A DNA stretch of 64,000 nt from Rhizobiaceae bacterium. Its GTDB lineage: Bacteria > Pseudomonadota > Alphaproteobacteria > Rhizobiales > Rhizobiaceae. A program made the position numbers and the translations under genes. The stretch spans positions 992,001 through 1,056,000 of the forward strand of contig JAEPMJ010000001.1 of the NCBI GenBank assembly GCA_017644005.1, written 5' to 3'. The notes below the pieces were generated by a model that was not told the DNA's origin, ran no database searches, and saw only the letters and a list, made by a program, of their open reading frames with translations. Shown here one piece after another: positions 24,717 to 33,435 of the stretch. Position 1 is the stretch's first letter. Each line of letters starts with the position of its first letter.

Positions 24717-25511
24717 ATGTGCCGCTGGGCCGCGTATCGGGGCGAGGCCATTTTTCTGGAAGACATCGTCTCTGCGCCGTGCCACTCGCTGGTGGCGCAA
24801 AGCCACTGCGCGCAGGAGGCGAAGACCGCAACCAATGGCGACGGTTTCGGTGTAGCCTGGTATGGCGAACGCGCCGAGCCGGGACTTTACCGCGATATAT
24901 TGCCGGCATGGTCGGATCCGAATCTGCGGCATGTCTGCCGCCAGGTGCGCTCGCACCTGTTCCTGGCACATGTGCGGGCTTCAACAACCGGCGCGACGAG
25001 CCGCGACAACTGCCATCCCTTCGTGAGCGGCAACTGGAGCTTCATGCATAACGGCCAGATCGGCGGCTTCGAACACATCCGCCGGCGGCTGGAAAACAGC
25101 CTGCCCGATCATCTTTATGCCGAGCGCCATGGCTCGACGGATTCGGAACTGCTGTTCCTGACCATGCTGGCCGAAGGGCTCGACCGCGACCCGCATGGCG
25201 CGGCGCTGCGCGCCGTGAACCGCGTGGGCGAAACGGCACGGCAGGCCGGCATCGATCCGTTTCTGCGGTTCACCGCCGCGTTTTCGGACGGCAAGTCGCT
25301 TTATGCCGTGCGCTATGCGACCGACCGATTTGCACCGACGCTTTATCTGTCCGCCGGCGCGCGCGGACAATCACTGGTATCGGAACCGCTCGACGAGGAA
25401 AGCGGGAGTTGGCGGCCGGTGCCCGCAGGCAGCTTCGTAAAGGTCGGCGCGGCGGGCGTGGATGTGAGCCCATTCACACCGGCTGGCGACGTGCTGGCCG
25501 TGGTGGCCTGA
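24717..25511 (+). CDS. Class II glutamine amidotransferase (YafJ-like)
   Basis: 264 residues. The N-terminal nucleophile Cys2 (MCRWAAYRGEAIFLED) and GDGFGVAWYGE, LAHVRASTTGATSRDNCHPF and FMHNGQIGGF mark an Ntn-type glutaminase domain, here without a fused synthetase. Stand-alone members (YafJ/EgtC-like) are proposed gamma-glutamyl amidohydrolases. Ergothioneine genes are not seen nearby, so EgtC activity is not supported. It probably forms a unit with the DUF6356 gene 12 bases upstream. Confidence 0.88.
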   Translation: MCRWAAYRGEAIFLEDIVSAPCHSLVAQSHCAQEAKTATNGDGFGVAWYGERAEPGLYRDILPAWSDPNLRHVCRQVRSHLFLAHVRASTTGATSRDNCHPFVSGNWSFMHNGQIGGFEHIRRRLENSLPDHLYAERHGSTDSELLFLTMLAEGLDRDPHGAALRAVNRVGETARQAGIDPFLRFTAAFSDGKSLYAVRYATDRFAPTLYLSAGARGQSLVSEPLDEESGSWRPVPAGSFVKVGAAGVDVSPFTPAGDVLAVVA

Positions 25512-25587
25512 GCGCGGGCAGCAAAAACCCGTTCGACAGCGCCGCGCAGCACCGTTATAAGCCCGCGCAACGAACGGAATTCCTGAC

Positions 25588-27183
25588 ATGGCTGAGAAAC
25601 TGGAACAGGCGGTGGCGCGCCGCCGCACATTCGCGATCATTTCGCACCCCGACGCAGGCAAGACGACGCTGACGGAGAAGCTGCTTCTCTTCGGCGGCGC
25701 CATTCAGCTGGCGGGAGAGGTGAAGGCCAAGCGCGACAAAATCCAGACCCGCTCCGACTGGATGAAGATCGAGCGCGAGCGCGGTATCTCGGTCGTGACC
25801 TCGGTGATGACCTTCGAGTTCGGCGACCATGTCTTCAACCTGCTCGACACGCCGGGCCACGAGGACTTTGCCGACGATACCTACCGCACGCTGACGGCGG
25901 TGGATTCGGCTGTCATGGTGATCGACGCCGCCAAGGGCATCGAGCCCAGAACGCTGAAGCTTTTCGAAGTGTGCCGGCTGCGCGACATCCCGATCGTCAC
26001 CTTCGTCAACAAGATGGACCGCGAGACCCGCGACCCGTTCGAAATTCTCGACGAAATCGAGCAGAAGCTGGCGCTCGACACCGCGCCGGTGACCTGGCCG
26101 ATCGGGCGCGGCAGAAGTTTCGGCGGAACCTATCACCTCGCCGACAATGCAGTGCGGCACGGCGATGCCGATGAAAACTGGGCGCAGGTCAACGGCCCGC
26201 AATCGGAGCAAGTCGCGGGGCTTTTGCCCGAACATGAACGCGACGCGCTGACCGAGGAGATGGAGCTGGCGCGGGAAGCCTGCCGTCCGTTCGATCTCGA
26301 AGCGTTTCGCGAGGGGCATCTGACGCCGGTCTTCTTCGGCTCCGCGCTGCGCAATTTCGGCGTGCGCGACCTGATCGAGGCGCTGGGCGCATGGGCGCCG
26401 CAGCCGCGCGCGCAAGACGCCGACCGCCGCCGTGTGGAAGCGAGCGAGGACAAGATGACCTCCTTCGTGTTCAAGATTCAGGCCAATATGGACCCCAACC
26501 ACCGCGACCGCATTGCGTTCGTGCGCGTGTGCTCGGGCAAGCTTTCGCGCGGCATGAAGGCGAAGCTGACGCGCACCGGCAAACAGATGAGCCTGTCGGC
26601 GCCGCAGTTCTTTTTCGCCAAAAGCCGGGTGACCGCCGATGAGGCCTTTGCCGGCGACGTGGTCGGCATTCCCAACCACGGCACGCTGCGGATCGGCGAC
26701 ACGCTGACGGAGGGCGAGGAGCTCAATTTCCGCGGCGTGCCCAACTTCGCGCCCGAAATATTGCGCCGCGTGCGCCTTGGCGATGCAATGAAGGCGAAGA
26801 AGCTGAAGGAAGCATTGCAGCAGATGGCCGAAGAGGGCGTGGTTCAGCTGTTCCTGCCCGAGGATGGCTCGCCCGCAATGGTGGGCGTGGTCGGGGCGCT
26901 GCAGCTCGACGTGCTCAAGATGCGGCTCGAAGCCGAATACCAGCTGCCGGTCGATTTCGAGGCGGCGCGGTTCACGGTGTGCCGCTGGATCAGCGCCGAG
27001 AAGGCCGAGCTCGAGCGCTTCATCAACGCGCACAAGGGCGACATGGCACGCGATCTCGACGGCGACCCGGTTTTCATGGCGCCGCACGCATTCGGCCTCA
27101 ATTACGAGGCCGAGCGCTGGAAGGATGTGCGCTTCGACGCCGTGAAGGATTACCAGGCGGCAGGCGAAGCAAGGGCGGCCTGA
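25588..27183 (+). CDS. prfC: Peptide chain release factor 3
   Basis: 531 residues, standard RF3 length. GTPase motifs are present: SHPDAGKTTLTEKLL (P-loop), DKIQTRSDWMKIERERGISV (switch I), DTPGHEDFADD (G3) and NKMDR (G4). The RF3-specific C-terminal domain ends in YEAERWKDVRFDAVKDYQ. RF3 uses GTP to recycle RF1 and RF2 from the ribosome after termination. Single gene; the downstream gene converges with a 16-base gap and no T-run terminator is visible. Confidence 0.97.
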   Translation: MAEKLEQAVARRRTFAIISHPDAGKTTLTEKLLLFGGAIQLAGEVKAKRDKIQTRSDWMKIERERGISVVTSVMTFEFGDHVFNLLDTPGHEDFADDTYRTLTAVDSAVMVIDAAKGIEPRTLKLFEVCRLRDIPIVTFVNKMDRETRDPFEILDEIEQKLALDTAPVTWPIGRGRSFGGTYHLADNAVRHGDADENWAQVNGPQSEQVAGLLPEHERDALTEEMELAREACRPFDLEAFREGHLTPVFFGSALRNFGVRDLIEALGAWAPQPRAQDADRRRVEASEDKMTSFVFKIQANMDPNHRDRIAFVRVCSGKLSRGMKAKLTRTGKQMSLSAPQFFFAKSRVTADEAFAGDVVGIPNHGTLRIGDTLTEGEELNFRGVPNFAPEILRRVRLGDAMKAKKLKEALQQMAEEGVVQLFLPEDGSPAMVGVVGALQLDVLKMRLEAEYQLPVDFEAARFTVCRWISAEKAELERFINAHKGDMARDLDGDPVFMAPHAFGLNYEAERWKDVRFDAVKDYQAAGEARAA

Positions 27184-27199
27184 GCCGCCCCGCCGCATC

Positions 27200-27583
27200 T
27201 CATGCGGGCGACCTGTCGTCGCCGGAGAACACGATCCAGCCGAACAGGATGACGCCAGCGAATACGACCAGCGAGCCGACGGCGACGAACGGCTCGAGCG
27301 AGGCGTTGCCCTTGAGCATGAAGTAGAGCGCCGGAATCATGATCGCGAGACCGATCATGTGGACGGCGTATTGCAGCATAGGCAGGCGGCCCGCCGCCTT
27401 GCCGGGATGCAGCGCATAATAGACGCCGAACAGCGCCCCGGTGACCCAGCCGAGAAGGTTGAGATGGGCATGTGCGCCCATCGGGCTGTGATCTCCGGCC
27501 ATCGACATGTGAATGCCGACGCCGATCCCCACGATCAGCAGGAGAATGGCGGTGCGGAAATACAAGGTGGCTATGAATGGCAT
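27200..27583 (-). CDS. Small heme-copper-oxidase-I-like membrane protein, copy A
   Basis: 127 residues with four hydrophobic helices. The key segment HSPMGAHAHLNLLGWVTGALFGVYYALHP resembles the helix of heme-copper oxidase subunit I (CcoN/NorB type) that carries a histidine heme ligand, but the protein is only about a quarter of that subunit. A paralog with the same HLNLxGWVTxxLFGxYY core lies at 54512-54886. It could be a small heme- or copper-binding quinol-associated protein; no function is established. Convergent with prfC. Confidence 0.75.
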   Translation of the reverse strand: MPFIATLYFRTAILLLIVGIGVGIHMSMAGDHSPMGAHAHLNLLGWVTGALFGVYYALHPGKAAGRLPMLQYAVHMIGLAIMIPALYFMLKGNASLEPFVAVGSLVVFAGVILFGWIVFSGDDRSPA

Positions 27584-28022
27584 TGGCTTCCCCGTTGAAG
27601 ACCGACACCGCCGGCCCGCCGCCCTCCCCAGGGCACTACGCTCCGGCGGTTCGAGGCGCTCGACGCGCTTACCGGCTTCAGTCGGATAGTCAGCCGGCGA
27701 AATACGCTACGTCCGGGCCCAGTGACAATCAAATGGAATCGCAGGGGTTGTCCACGCTCTCCATTTGCTACCCGCTCACGGCCGAGCGTTCGCCGACGGC
27801 CCGCTAGCCTCCGCGGGGGCGCCGGACGGAGCGAGATTTCCTGGATTTGCGTGATCAGCTTCGCTGCGTAGCGCGGCAGCTTGGCCTTGCGGCTTCCCGC
27901 CCAAGGCCAAGCCTGTTCGTTGCCACACCCGGCATCATCGCCGTCTGGTTGTCGACAAAGAACGCGACGACCGCTTCGTGGTCTCGCTTTCGCCCGAACC
28001 ATATAGGGTTCGGCGTAGACGG
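27584..28022. other. Coding-poor stretch of 439 bases
   Basis: Between the small membrane gene and the cupin gene. Overlapping frames are open on both strands around 27850-28020, but none has a start with a ribosome site or a recognisable family. It looks like decayed coding DNA or repeat-derived sequence. I cannot identify a parent gene, RNA or regulatory element. Confidence 0.4.
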
Positions 28023-28499
28023 CTACCCGAAATCCGCCCGGATGTGACCGGCCACACCTGCGGCTACCGCCATGTCGAACATCGCTTTCGCATCCACAAC
28101 CCCGGCAATGGAACCGTCCGCATTGTATCCGACAAGCGGACCGTGAAGGATCGCAAACATCAAGCATCCGTTTGGCGATACGGGCTGATGGATAGCCGCC
28201 GCCTGTTCGCAGATGTAGTGGCCTTTGCTCCCCGCATCGTCGTCATAGGCGAAGCCGCCTTCGAGGATAACGCCTTCGACCGCGCCGATATGACCATGCG
28301 GCGGCGCTTCCGCACCAGGATCGACTTTGAGGAACATCGTGAACCCGCCCGAGCGCACGTCGACCGTCATCAACCGATAGTGAGTTCCTGGCATTAGCCA
28401 AGGCTTCCACGGTATCGTCTCCGGGTCGACGAAGGAGGGGCGGTTGTGTTTCGTCACCTGAATGGTCGCGTCGGATGTGGGCGTGGCTTGCGTGTTCAT
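28023..28499 (-). CDS. Cupin-domain protein (2,4'-dihydroxyacetophenone dioxygenase-like)
   Basis: 158 residues from ATG 28499 with GGGAGG upstream; a longer frame to 28625 has no ribosome site. One cupin barrel is visible with metal-binding residues in PPHGHIGAVEGVILEGGFAYDDDAGSKGHY and a second motif near HQPVSPNGCLMFAILHG. The fold belongs to the ChrR/2,4'-dihydroxyacetophenone dioxygenase-like cupins, which can be metal-dependent oxygenases or ligand binders. It is divergent from an AraC regulator 102 bases away, a common arrangement for an inducible enzyme. Substrate unknown. Confidence 0.8.
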   Translation of the reverse strand: MNTQATPTSDATIQVTKHNRPSFVDPETIPWKPWLMPGTHYRLMTVDVRSGGFTMFLKVDPGAEAPPHGHIGAVEGVILEGGFAYDDDAGSKGHYICEQAAAIHQPVSPNGCLMFAILHGPLVGYNADGSIAGVVDAKAMFDMAVAAGVAGHIRADFG

Positions 28500-28600
28500 A
28501 TTGCGTCCTCCCTGATCGCTGACCCCGGTATCTTCCGTCAAAGCGCATGACTGTCTTTCAGCAAATTGCGGGACGTGTGTGAGATTGCTATTTTTGCGAC

Positions 28601-29512
28601 ATGACGCCGACCGCCCGTCATCCACCTGGAGCCAACCCGATCGCCGCCATGCAGGCCGCGTGGCATATCAACGCGCGAACAAGCGCAACCGCACGCAATG
28701 GTATCGCAACCGTGCATTGGGACCATCGCAGTGGCGACGACGCCGAATTGAACTGCGGCCTGGGCGACGACCACCTGATTTTTTCGCTGCACCTGTCAGG
28801 GTTCTCCTTCGCCAGCGTAACGCTTGACGGGCGCCGGCGTTGCGCCGAAGCCCTTCCACGCGGTTCATGGATGCTCGTGGACACCGGCGGACAGCCATCA
28901 GCGGAAACATCCGGGCCGTTTTCGCTGCTTCATGTCTATGTACCCAAGGCGCTGATGCGGCAGACCTGCGAGGCATATGAGCTGCCTTGTCGCCTGCCGG
29001 ACAGCCCAGTCTACCGCACCGGCACACTGGCCGATGGCGAAATCACACGCGCGGCCCGCGCGCTTGGCGCAGCAGCCCTGGAACCAGGGCTACTTGCCGG
29101 CATGCAGCTCGACCAAGCTTCGCAAAACCTGCTTTTCGATCTCATCTCGCTGCTACACGCGAACGGGATGGAGAGGCATCATCACCTCAGCACAGCAGCG
29201 CGGCGCTCGGTGGAACGCTATATCGATCGCCATTTGGATACCCCCATCACGCTGGACGATCTGGCGCACGCGGCCGGACTCAGCAAGTATCACTTTCTGC
29301 GGGCCTTCAAGGCCGATTTCGGTCAGACACCGATGTCGGCGCTGCGCGACCGCCGCTTGAAAGCTGCGGCGAGGCTGCTTGCCACAAGCAGCGCGCCGAT
29401 CATCGAAATCGCACTTGCCTGCGGTTTCGCCGACCATAGCCATTTCTCGACCGCATTCAGGGTGAAATTCGGCCAAAGCCCGACCGCCTTCAGGTCGGAC
29501 AATCTGGCGTGA
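28601..29512 (+). CDS. AraC family transcriptional regulator
   Basis: 303 residues. The C-terminal ~100 residues hold the two AraC helix-turn-helix motifs: DTPITLDDLAHAAGLSKYHFLRAFKADFGQTPMSAL and SSAPIIEIALACGFADHSHFSTAFRVKFGQSPTAFR. The N-terminal ~190 residues form a beta-rich ligand domain. It lies divergent from the cupin gene and probably activates it. Effector unknown. The 221 bases downstream contain a hairpin (TTCGACA 29625-29631 with TGTCGAA 29642-29648) and no other feature I can support. Confidence 0.9.
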   Translation: MTPTARHPPGANPIAAMQAAWHINARTSATARNGIATVHWDHRSGDDAELNCGLGDDHLIFSLHLSGFSFASVTLDGRRRCAEALPRGSWMLVDTGGQPSAETSGPFSLLHVYVPKALMRQTCEAYELPCRLPDSPVYRTGTLADGEITRAARALGAAALEPGLLAGMQLDQASQNLLFDLISLLHANGMERHHHLSTAARRSVERYIDRHLDTPITLDDLAHAAGLSKYHFLRAFKADFGQTPMSALRDRRLKAAARLLATSSAPIIEIALACGFADHSHFSTAFRVKFGQSPTAFRSDNLA

Positions 29513-29733
29513 CGGTGCCGCCGGTCCGCCAAGGCCGGCAAACAGACCAGGTGTCAGCCGGCCAGTCCGCTATTTGCCGAGTCGGCGGCATGCCCCTTGC
29601 CTACCGGATCTTGCGACCGGCTCATTCGACATTCATCCGAGTGTCGAAGCCTCAGGGCTGCACCCTGTCAGGTCGCCCCGGCTCGCAGTCGTGAAGTTCC
29701 CTCGGCAGGGATGACGCCGCCGGCCTTGCCCCC

Positions 29734-29982
29734 TCAAAGCCCGTTATGGGTGCCGTCGCAAAGCGGTTTGTTGCCAGTCTGCTTGCAGCCGCAGAAGAAT
29801 GCCTTGCCGGTCCTTTCGGCGACGTATCTGACCGGCCGGAGGTCGGTCACCTCGTGGCTGCCGTCGCAGAAAGGCTGGTTGGCGGAACGTCCGCAAGCGC
29901 ACCAGAAATAAGCTTTGCCGGCTTCCACCTCGACGGCGAACGGGCCTTTCTGGGCGATGCGGGCTGTGGCTTTGTCGGTCAT
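29734..29982 (-). CDS. Tandem CDGSH-type iron-sulfur protein
   Basis: 82 residues with two CDGSH motifs. The first uses Cys28, Cys30, Cys39 and His43 (WCACGRSANQPFCDGSH) and the second Cys64, Cys66, Cys75 and His79 (FCGCKQTGNKPLCDGTH). Each can bind one [2Fe-2S] cluster with three Cys and one His. Tandem forms resemble the CISD3/MiNT group within a single chain. Likely an electron- or cluster-transfer protein in the cytoplasm; no membrane anchor is present. It sits 95 bases downstream of ppk2 on the same strand. Confidence 0.92.
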   Translation of the reverse strand: MTDKATARIAQKGPFAVEVEAGKAYFWCACGRSANQPFCDGSHEVTDLRPVRYVAERTGKAFFCGCKQTGNKPLCDGTHNGL

Positions 29983-30077
29983 CAGACATGGCTCCCGAAT
30001 GAGACCCGCAGGATAGGCGCGCGTGGTCGCCGGTCAACGCGTCGTGCGGCGACAGACTGTCAACAGAAAAGCTGCGG

Positions 30078-31001
30078 TCAATATTTCTGCGGCACGTAAA
30101 GCTCTCGCGGCAGCACGGCGCGCTCATAGTTCGGATTGAACACCCGGTCGGGCAGCTCGACCTCCTCATGCGGCACCGGCTCGTAGGGCACCTGCGCCAA
30201 CAGATGGTCCATGCAGTTCAGCCGGGCGCGCTTCTTGTCGTTGCCTTCCACAATGTACCAGGGCGCTTCAGGGATGTTGGTACGGGCGAACATCTCCTCC
30301 TTGGCCTTGGTATACCGCTCCCAGCGTACGCGCGACTGCAGGTCCATGGGCGACAGCTTCCACTGTTTCAGCGGGTCGTGGATGCGCATCAGGAAGCGCA
30401 TCTGCTGTTCCTCGTCGGTGATGGAGAACCAGTATTTGACCAGAAGGATGCCGGAGCGCACCAGCATGCGCTCGAATTCCGGCACGTCGTTGAAGAACTG
30501 CTCGACCTGGTCTTCCGACGCAAATCCCATGACGCGCTCGACGCCGGCTCGGTTGTACCAGGAGCGGTCGAACAGGACGATCTCGCCGCCGGCCGGCAGA
30601 TGCGGCACGTAACGCTGGAAATACCATTGCGACTTTTCGCGCTCGGTGGGCGCCGGCAGCGCCACGACCCGTGCAACACGCGGATTGAGCCGCTGAGTGA
30701 TACGCTTGATGACGCCGCCCTTTCCGGCGGAATCGCGTCCTTCGAACACCACCACGATCTTCTTGCCGTGATATGAGACCCAGTCCTGCAGCTTGATCAG
30801 TTCCGACTGCAGCCGCAGCAGCTCGTGGAAATAGATGTGCCGGTCGATCGTCGGCGGGTGCATCTTGGTATAGATGCGGCGCAGCTCGACCGAAAGCGCC
30901 GGCTCGGAAAGCTCGAGCTCGTAATCCTCGTCCAGTGTGTCGGCGAGCTCCGCCTCCAGCCAATCCATGCCGCCCCGCCCGTCCCTCGGCTCGTCCGCCA
31001 T
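30078..31001 (-). CDS. ppk2: Polyphosphate kinase 2
   Basis: 307 residues from ATG 31001 (ATG 31004 is adjacent; GGAGAACG spacing favours either). Walker A FEGRDSAGKGGVIKRITQRLNPR, the lid RVVALPAPTEREKSQWYFQRYV and Walker B-like FDRSWYNRAGVERVMGF are all present. PPK2 transfers phosphate between polyphosphate and nucleotides, mostly in the direction of NTP synthesis. Size and the single domain fit the class I group. Downstream is the CDGSH protein gene; upstream, divergent, is the peroxiredoxin gene across 250 bases in which I recognise no operator. Confidence 0.94.
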   Translation of the reverse strand: MADEPRDGRGGMDWLEAELADTLDEDYELELSEPALSVELRRIYTKMHPPTIDRHIYFHELLRLQSELIKLQDWVSYHGKKIVVVFEGRDSAGKGGVIKRITQRLNPRVARVVALPAPTEREKSQWYFQRYVPHLPAGGEIVLFDRSWYNRAGVERVMGFASEDQVEQFFNDVPEFERMLVRSGILLVKYWFSITDEEQQMRFLMRIHDPLKQWKLSPMDLQSRVRWERYTKAKEEMFARTNIPEAPWYIVEGNDKKRARLNCMDHLLAQVPYEPVPHEEVELPDRVFNPNYERAVLPRELYVPQKY

Positions 31002-31251
31002 CATCGTTCTCCGCTGCGTCTTCGGCCGCACATTGGCCGCGCATTCATGAAGCTTTTATGGCGAAATCGTCCACAAACGAAGCAGTCGGAGGGCAAAACG
31101 GAAAGGAATTCTTCAAAGGGAACGCTCCTGCTTCGATTTGTTTCGCCGCAATAGCACAATAGCAGTCTGATTTGTCGCGGCTGACGGTGCTTGCGCTATG
31201 ATCGGGACAACGCCAAATGTTCAATTGGATCAAGACACGAGGAGACGCGAC

Positions 31252-31911
31252 ATGGGCCTGCGTATCAATGACACCGCACCCGACTTCACGGCTGAAACTA
31301 CCCAGGGACAGATCAAGTTCCATGACTGGATCGGCGACGGCTGGGCGGTGATGTTCTCGCATCCGAAGGACTTCACACCGGTCTGCACCACGGAGCTCGG
31401 CACCATGGCCGGACTGGCGCCCGAATTCACCAAACGCGGAGTCAAGATCATCGGTATCTCGGTCGACCCGGTGGAAAGCCACACCAAATGGAAGGGCGAC
31501 ATCAAGACCGCGACCGGATTCGACGTCGATTACCCGCTTATCGCGGATGGCGATCTCGCGGTGGCCAAGCTTTACGACATGCTGCCCGCCGAAGCCGGCG
31601 ACAGCTCGGAGGGGCGCACGCCCGCCGACAACCAGACGGTGCGTACGGTATTCGTGGTCGGGCCGGACAAGAAGATCAAGCTGACGCTGAGCTACCCGAT
31701 GACAACCGGGCGCAATTTTGACGAAATCCTGCGCGCAATCGATTCGCTGCAGCTGACCGCCAAACACAAGGTGGCCACGCCTGCCAACTGGAAGCAGGGC
31801 GAGGACGTGATCATCACCGCGGCCGTGCCCGACGACGAGGCAACCGAAAAGTTCGGCTCGTTCGAACGCGTGCTGCCTTACCTCAGGAAGACCAAACAGC
31901 CTTCGGCCTGA
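31252..31911 (+). CDS. 1-Cys peroxiredoxin (Prx6 group)
   Basis: 219 residues from ATG 31252 with GGAG upstream. The catalytic motif HPKDFTPVCTTELG holds Cys45, the only cysteine in the protein, so this is a 1-Cys enzyme needing an external reductant. The long C-terminal region (WKQGEDVIITAAVPDDEA, then RVLPYLRKT) is typical of the Prx6 group. It reduces peroxides in the cytoplasm. It is followed by a clear rho-independent terminator. Confidence 0.94.
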   Translation: MGLRINDTAPDFTAETTQGQIKFHDWIGDGWAVMFSHPKDFTPVCTTELGTMAGLAPEFTKRGVKIIGISVDPVESHTKWKGDIKTATGFDVDYPLIADGDLAVAKLYDMLPAEAGDSSEGRTPADNQTVRTVFVVGPDKKIKLTLSYPMTTGRNFDEILRAIDSLQLTAKHKVATPANWKQGEDVIITAAVPDDEATEKFGSFERVLPYLRKTKQPSA

Positions 31912-31936
31912 CCGGCCGGAGAAACTCAGGCAACGG

Positions 31937-31963
31937 GGCCCGGTGCGATGCGCCGGGCCTTTT
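31937..31963 (+). terminator. Rho-independent terminator of the peroxiredoxin gene
   Basis: GGCCCGG (31937-31943) pairs perfectly with CCGGGCC (31953-31959) across a 9-nt loop and is followed by TTTT (31960-31963). It lies 25 bases after the peroxiredoxin stop and touches the end of the convergent coaBC gene. Confidence 0.85.
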
Positions 31964-33435
31964 CACGCCGTCTGGCCTGCCAGCCTTTCCGCCACCAGCG
32001 CGGCCAGGCGCGTCGCGACTTCAGCCTTGCTGAGCTCCGGCCACTCCTCGACGCCGTCGGCGGAAACAATGCGGACCAGATTGCGGTCGCCGCCCATCAC
32101 GCCCTGAGCGCCGATGCCGGAATCATGCGAGACATCATTCGCGACGATGAGATCGGCGCCTTTCTTCCTCAGTTTGGCGGCGGCGTTTGTGGCGAGGTTT
32201 TCGGTCTCGGCGGCAAACCCGATGACAAGGCCCGGGCGCTTGGCGTGGTGGCCGATGGTGGCCAGAATGTCCGGATTTTCGACCATGGCAATCGGTGGCG
32301 GGCCTTCACCCGCGACCTTCTTGATCTTCTCCGTTCCCTCATTTGCAGGGCGCCAGTCAGCCACCGCGGCGACAAAGATGCCGGCGTCGGCCGGAAGTTC
32401 GGCCTCGACCGCGGCCTTCATCTGGCGCGCGGTTTCGACATGTGTGACCGACACACCCTGCGGGTCGGGGATGTTCACGGGACCGGAGACAAGGCGAACA
32501 TCCGCACCGAGCCTGGCAAGGGCGGCGGCAATCGCGTGGCCCTGCTTGCCGGATGAGCGGTTGGCGATGTAGCGCACCGGGTCCATCGGCTCGTGCGTCG
32601 GGCCCGACGTCATCACGATGCGCTTTCCAGAGAGCGGTCGGTCTGCCGGTTGGAGCATGCGCTCAACCTTGGCGACAATCTCCAGCGGTTCGGCCATACG
32701 GCCTTCGCCGGCCTCTCCACTTTCGGCCATCTCGCCACTGTTGGGCCCGACGAAGCCGACGCCGTCGCGGACCAGTGTCTCGCGGTTCCGGCGCGTTGCC
32801 GGGTTCGACCACATGGCGGGGTTCATGGCCGGCGCCATCAGCACCGGCGCGCGAGCCGCAAGCAGCACGGCGGACGCAAGGTCATTGGCAAGGCCATTGG
32901 CAGGCTTCGCCATCAGATCGGCTGTCGCTGGCGCGACAACGATCAGGTCGGCCTCCCGCGCAAGGCGGATATGGCCAACATCCTGTTCGTCCTGGCGGTC
33001 GAACAGGTCAGTGAAAACATGGTCTGCCGACAGCGCGCCAACCGAGAGCGGCGTAATGAACTCGCACGCGGCTTCGGTCATGATGCAGCGCACGGCAAAG
33101 CCGCGCTCGCGCAGCCGCCGTATCAGATCGAGGCATTTATAGGCGGCAATGCCACCGCCGATAATGAGCAGGACACCGGGGCCCGGGGGACCGGCCGCCC
33201 TGCCTGCCTTCGGAGCGGACTGTCCGCTCGCTTCGCCGAAGAGAAGCCAGGCGGGCGTGACTGCGAAGCGCCTGGCGTATTCGGCGGCATCATCGGCGCC
33301 ATAATCCCGGGTGCCATTTTCATGGTGCGCGTAGGTGGATATGTTGATGCCCATATCGCGCGCGGCTTCCGACGCGGACGAAAATCCGGCTGCCTTGCGC
33401 GCCTTTCGCAGTCTTTCAGATTTTTCAGCAACCAT
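31963..33435 (-). CDS. coaBC: HTH-CoaBC fusion: phosphopantothenoylcysteine decarboxylase/phosphopantothenate-cysteine ligase
   Basis: 490 residues. About residues 1-68 are an XRE-type helix-turn-helix (SERLRKARKAAGFSSASEAARDMGINISTYAHHENG, then RRFAVTPAWLLFGE). A short linker leads into CoaC at about 87 (LLIIGGGIAAYKCLDLIRRL) with the catalytic DVGHIRLAREADLIVVAPATAD and the PAMNPAMW substrate segment. CoaB begins near 275 (RIVMTSGPTHEPMDPVRYIANRSSGKQGHAIA). The enzyme makes 4'-phosphopantetheine from 4'-phosphopantothenate and cysteine for coenzyme A. AAGGA lies five bases before the ATG. The DNA-binding extension and several palindromes upstream suggest self-regulation. The frame runs unbroken through the junction. 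Confidence 0.93.
   Translation of the reverse strand: MVAEKSERLRKARKAAGFSSASEAARDMGINISTYAHHENGTRDYGADDAAEYARRFAVTPAWLLFGEASGQSAPKAGRAAGPPGPGVLLIIGGGIAAYKCLDLIRRLRERGFAVRCIMTEAACEFITPLSVGALSADHVFTDLFDRQDEQDVGHIRLAREADLIVVAPATADLMAKPANGLANDLASAVLLAARAPVLMAPAMNPAMWSNPATRRNRETLVRDGVGFVGPNSGEMAESGEAGEGRMAEPLEIVAKVERMLQPADRPLSGKRIVMTSGPTHEPMDPVRYIANRSSGKQGHAIAAALARLGADVRLVSGPVNIPDPQGVSVTHVETARQMKAAVEAELPADAGIFVAAVADWRPANEGTEKIKKVAGEGPPPIAMVENPDILATIGHHAKRPGLVIGFAAETENLATNAAAKLRKKGADLIVANDVSHDSGIGAQGVMGGDRNLVRIVSADGVEEWPELSKAEVATRLAALVAERLAGQTA

Noticed and set aside
25555..27198. Long open frame (about 547 codons) on the minus strand opposite prfC
   Set aside because: The plus strand encodes a complete RF3 with all GTPase motifs. 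The opposing frame is His/Arg/Leu-rich with no domain, as expected from GC-rich codon bias.
27184..27199. Terminator between prfC and the small membrane gene
   Set aside because: A weak CCGCAT/ATGCGG stem is present around 27191-27210, but it has no T-run and overlaps the convergent coding end.
31058..31162. Possible 34-codon peptide upstream of the peroxiredoxin gene
   Set aside because: No ribosome site, no recognisable sequence, and the frame continues from an arbitrary upstream start.
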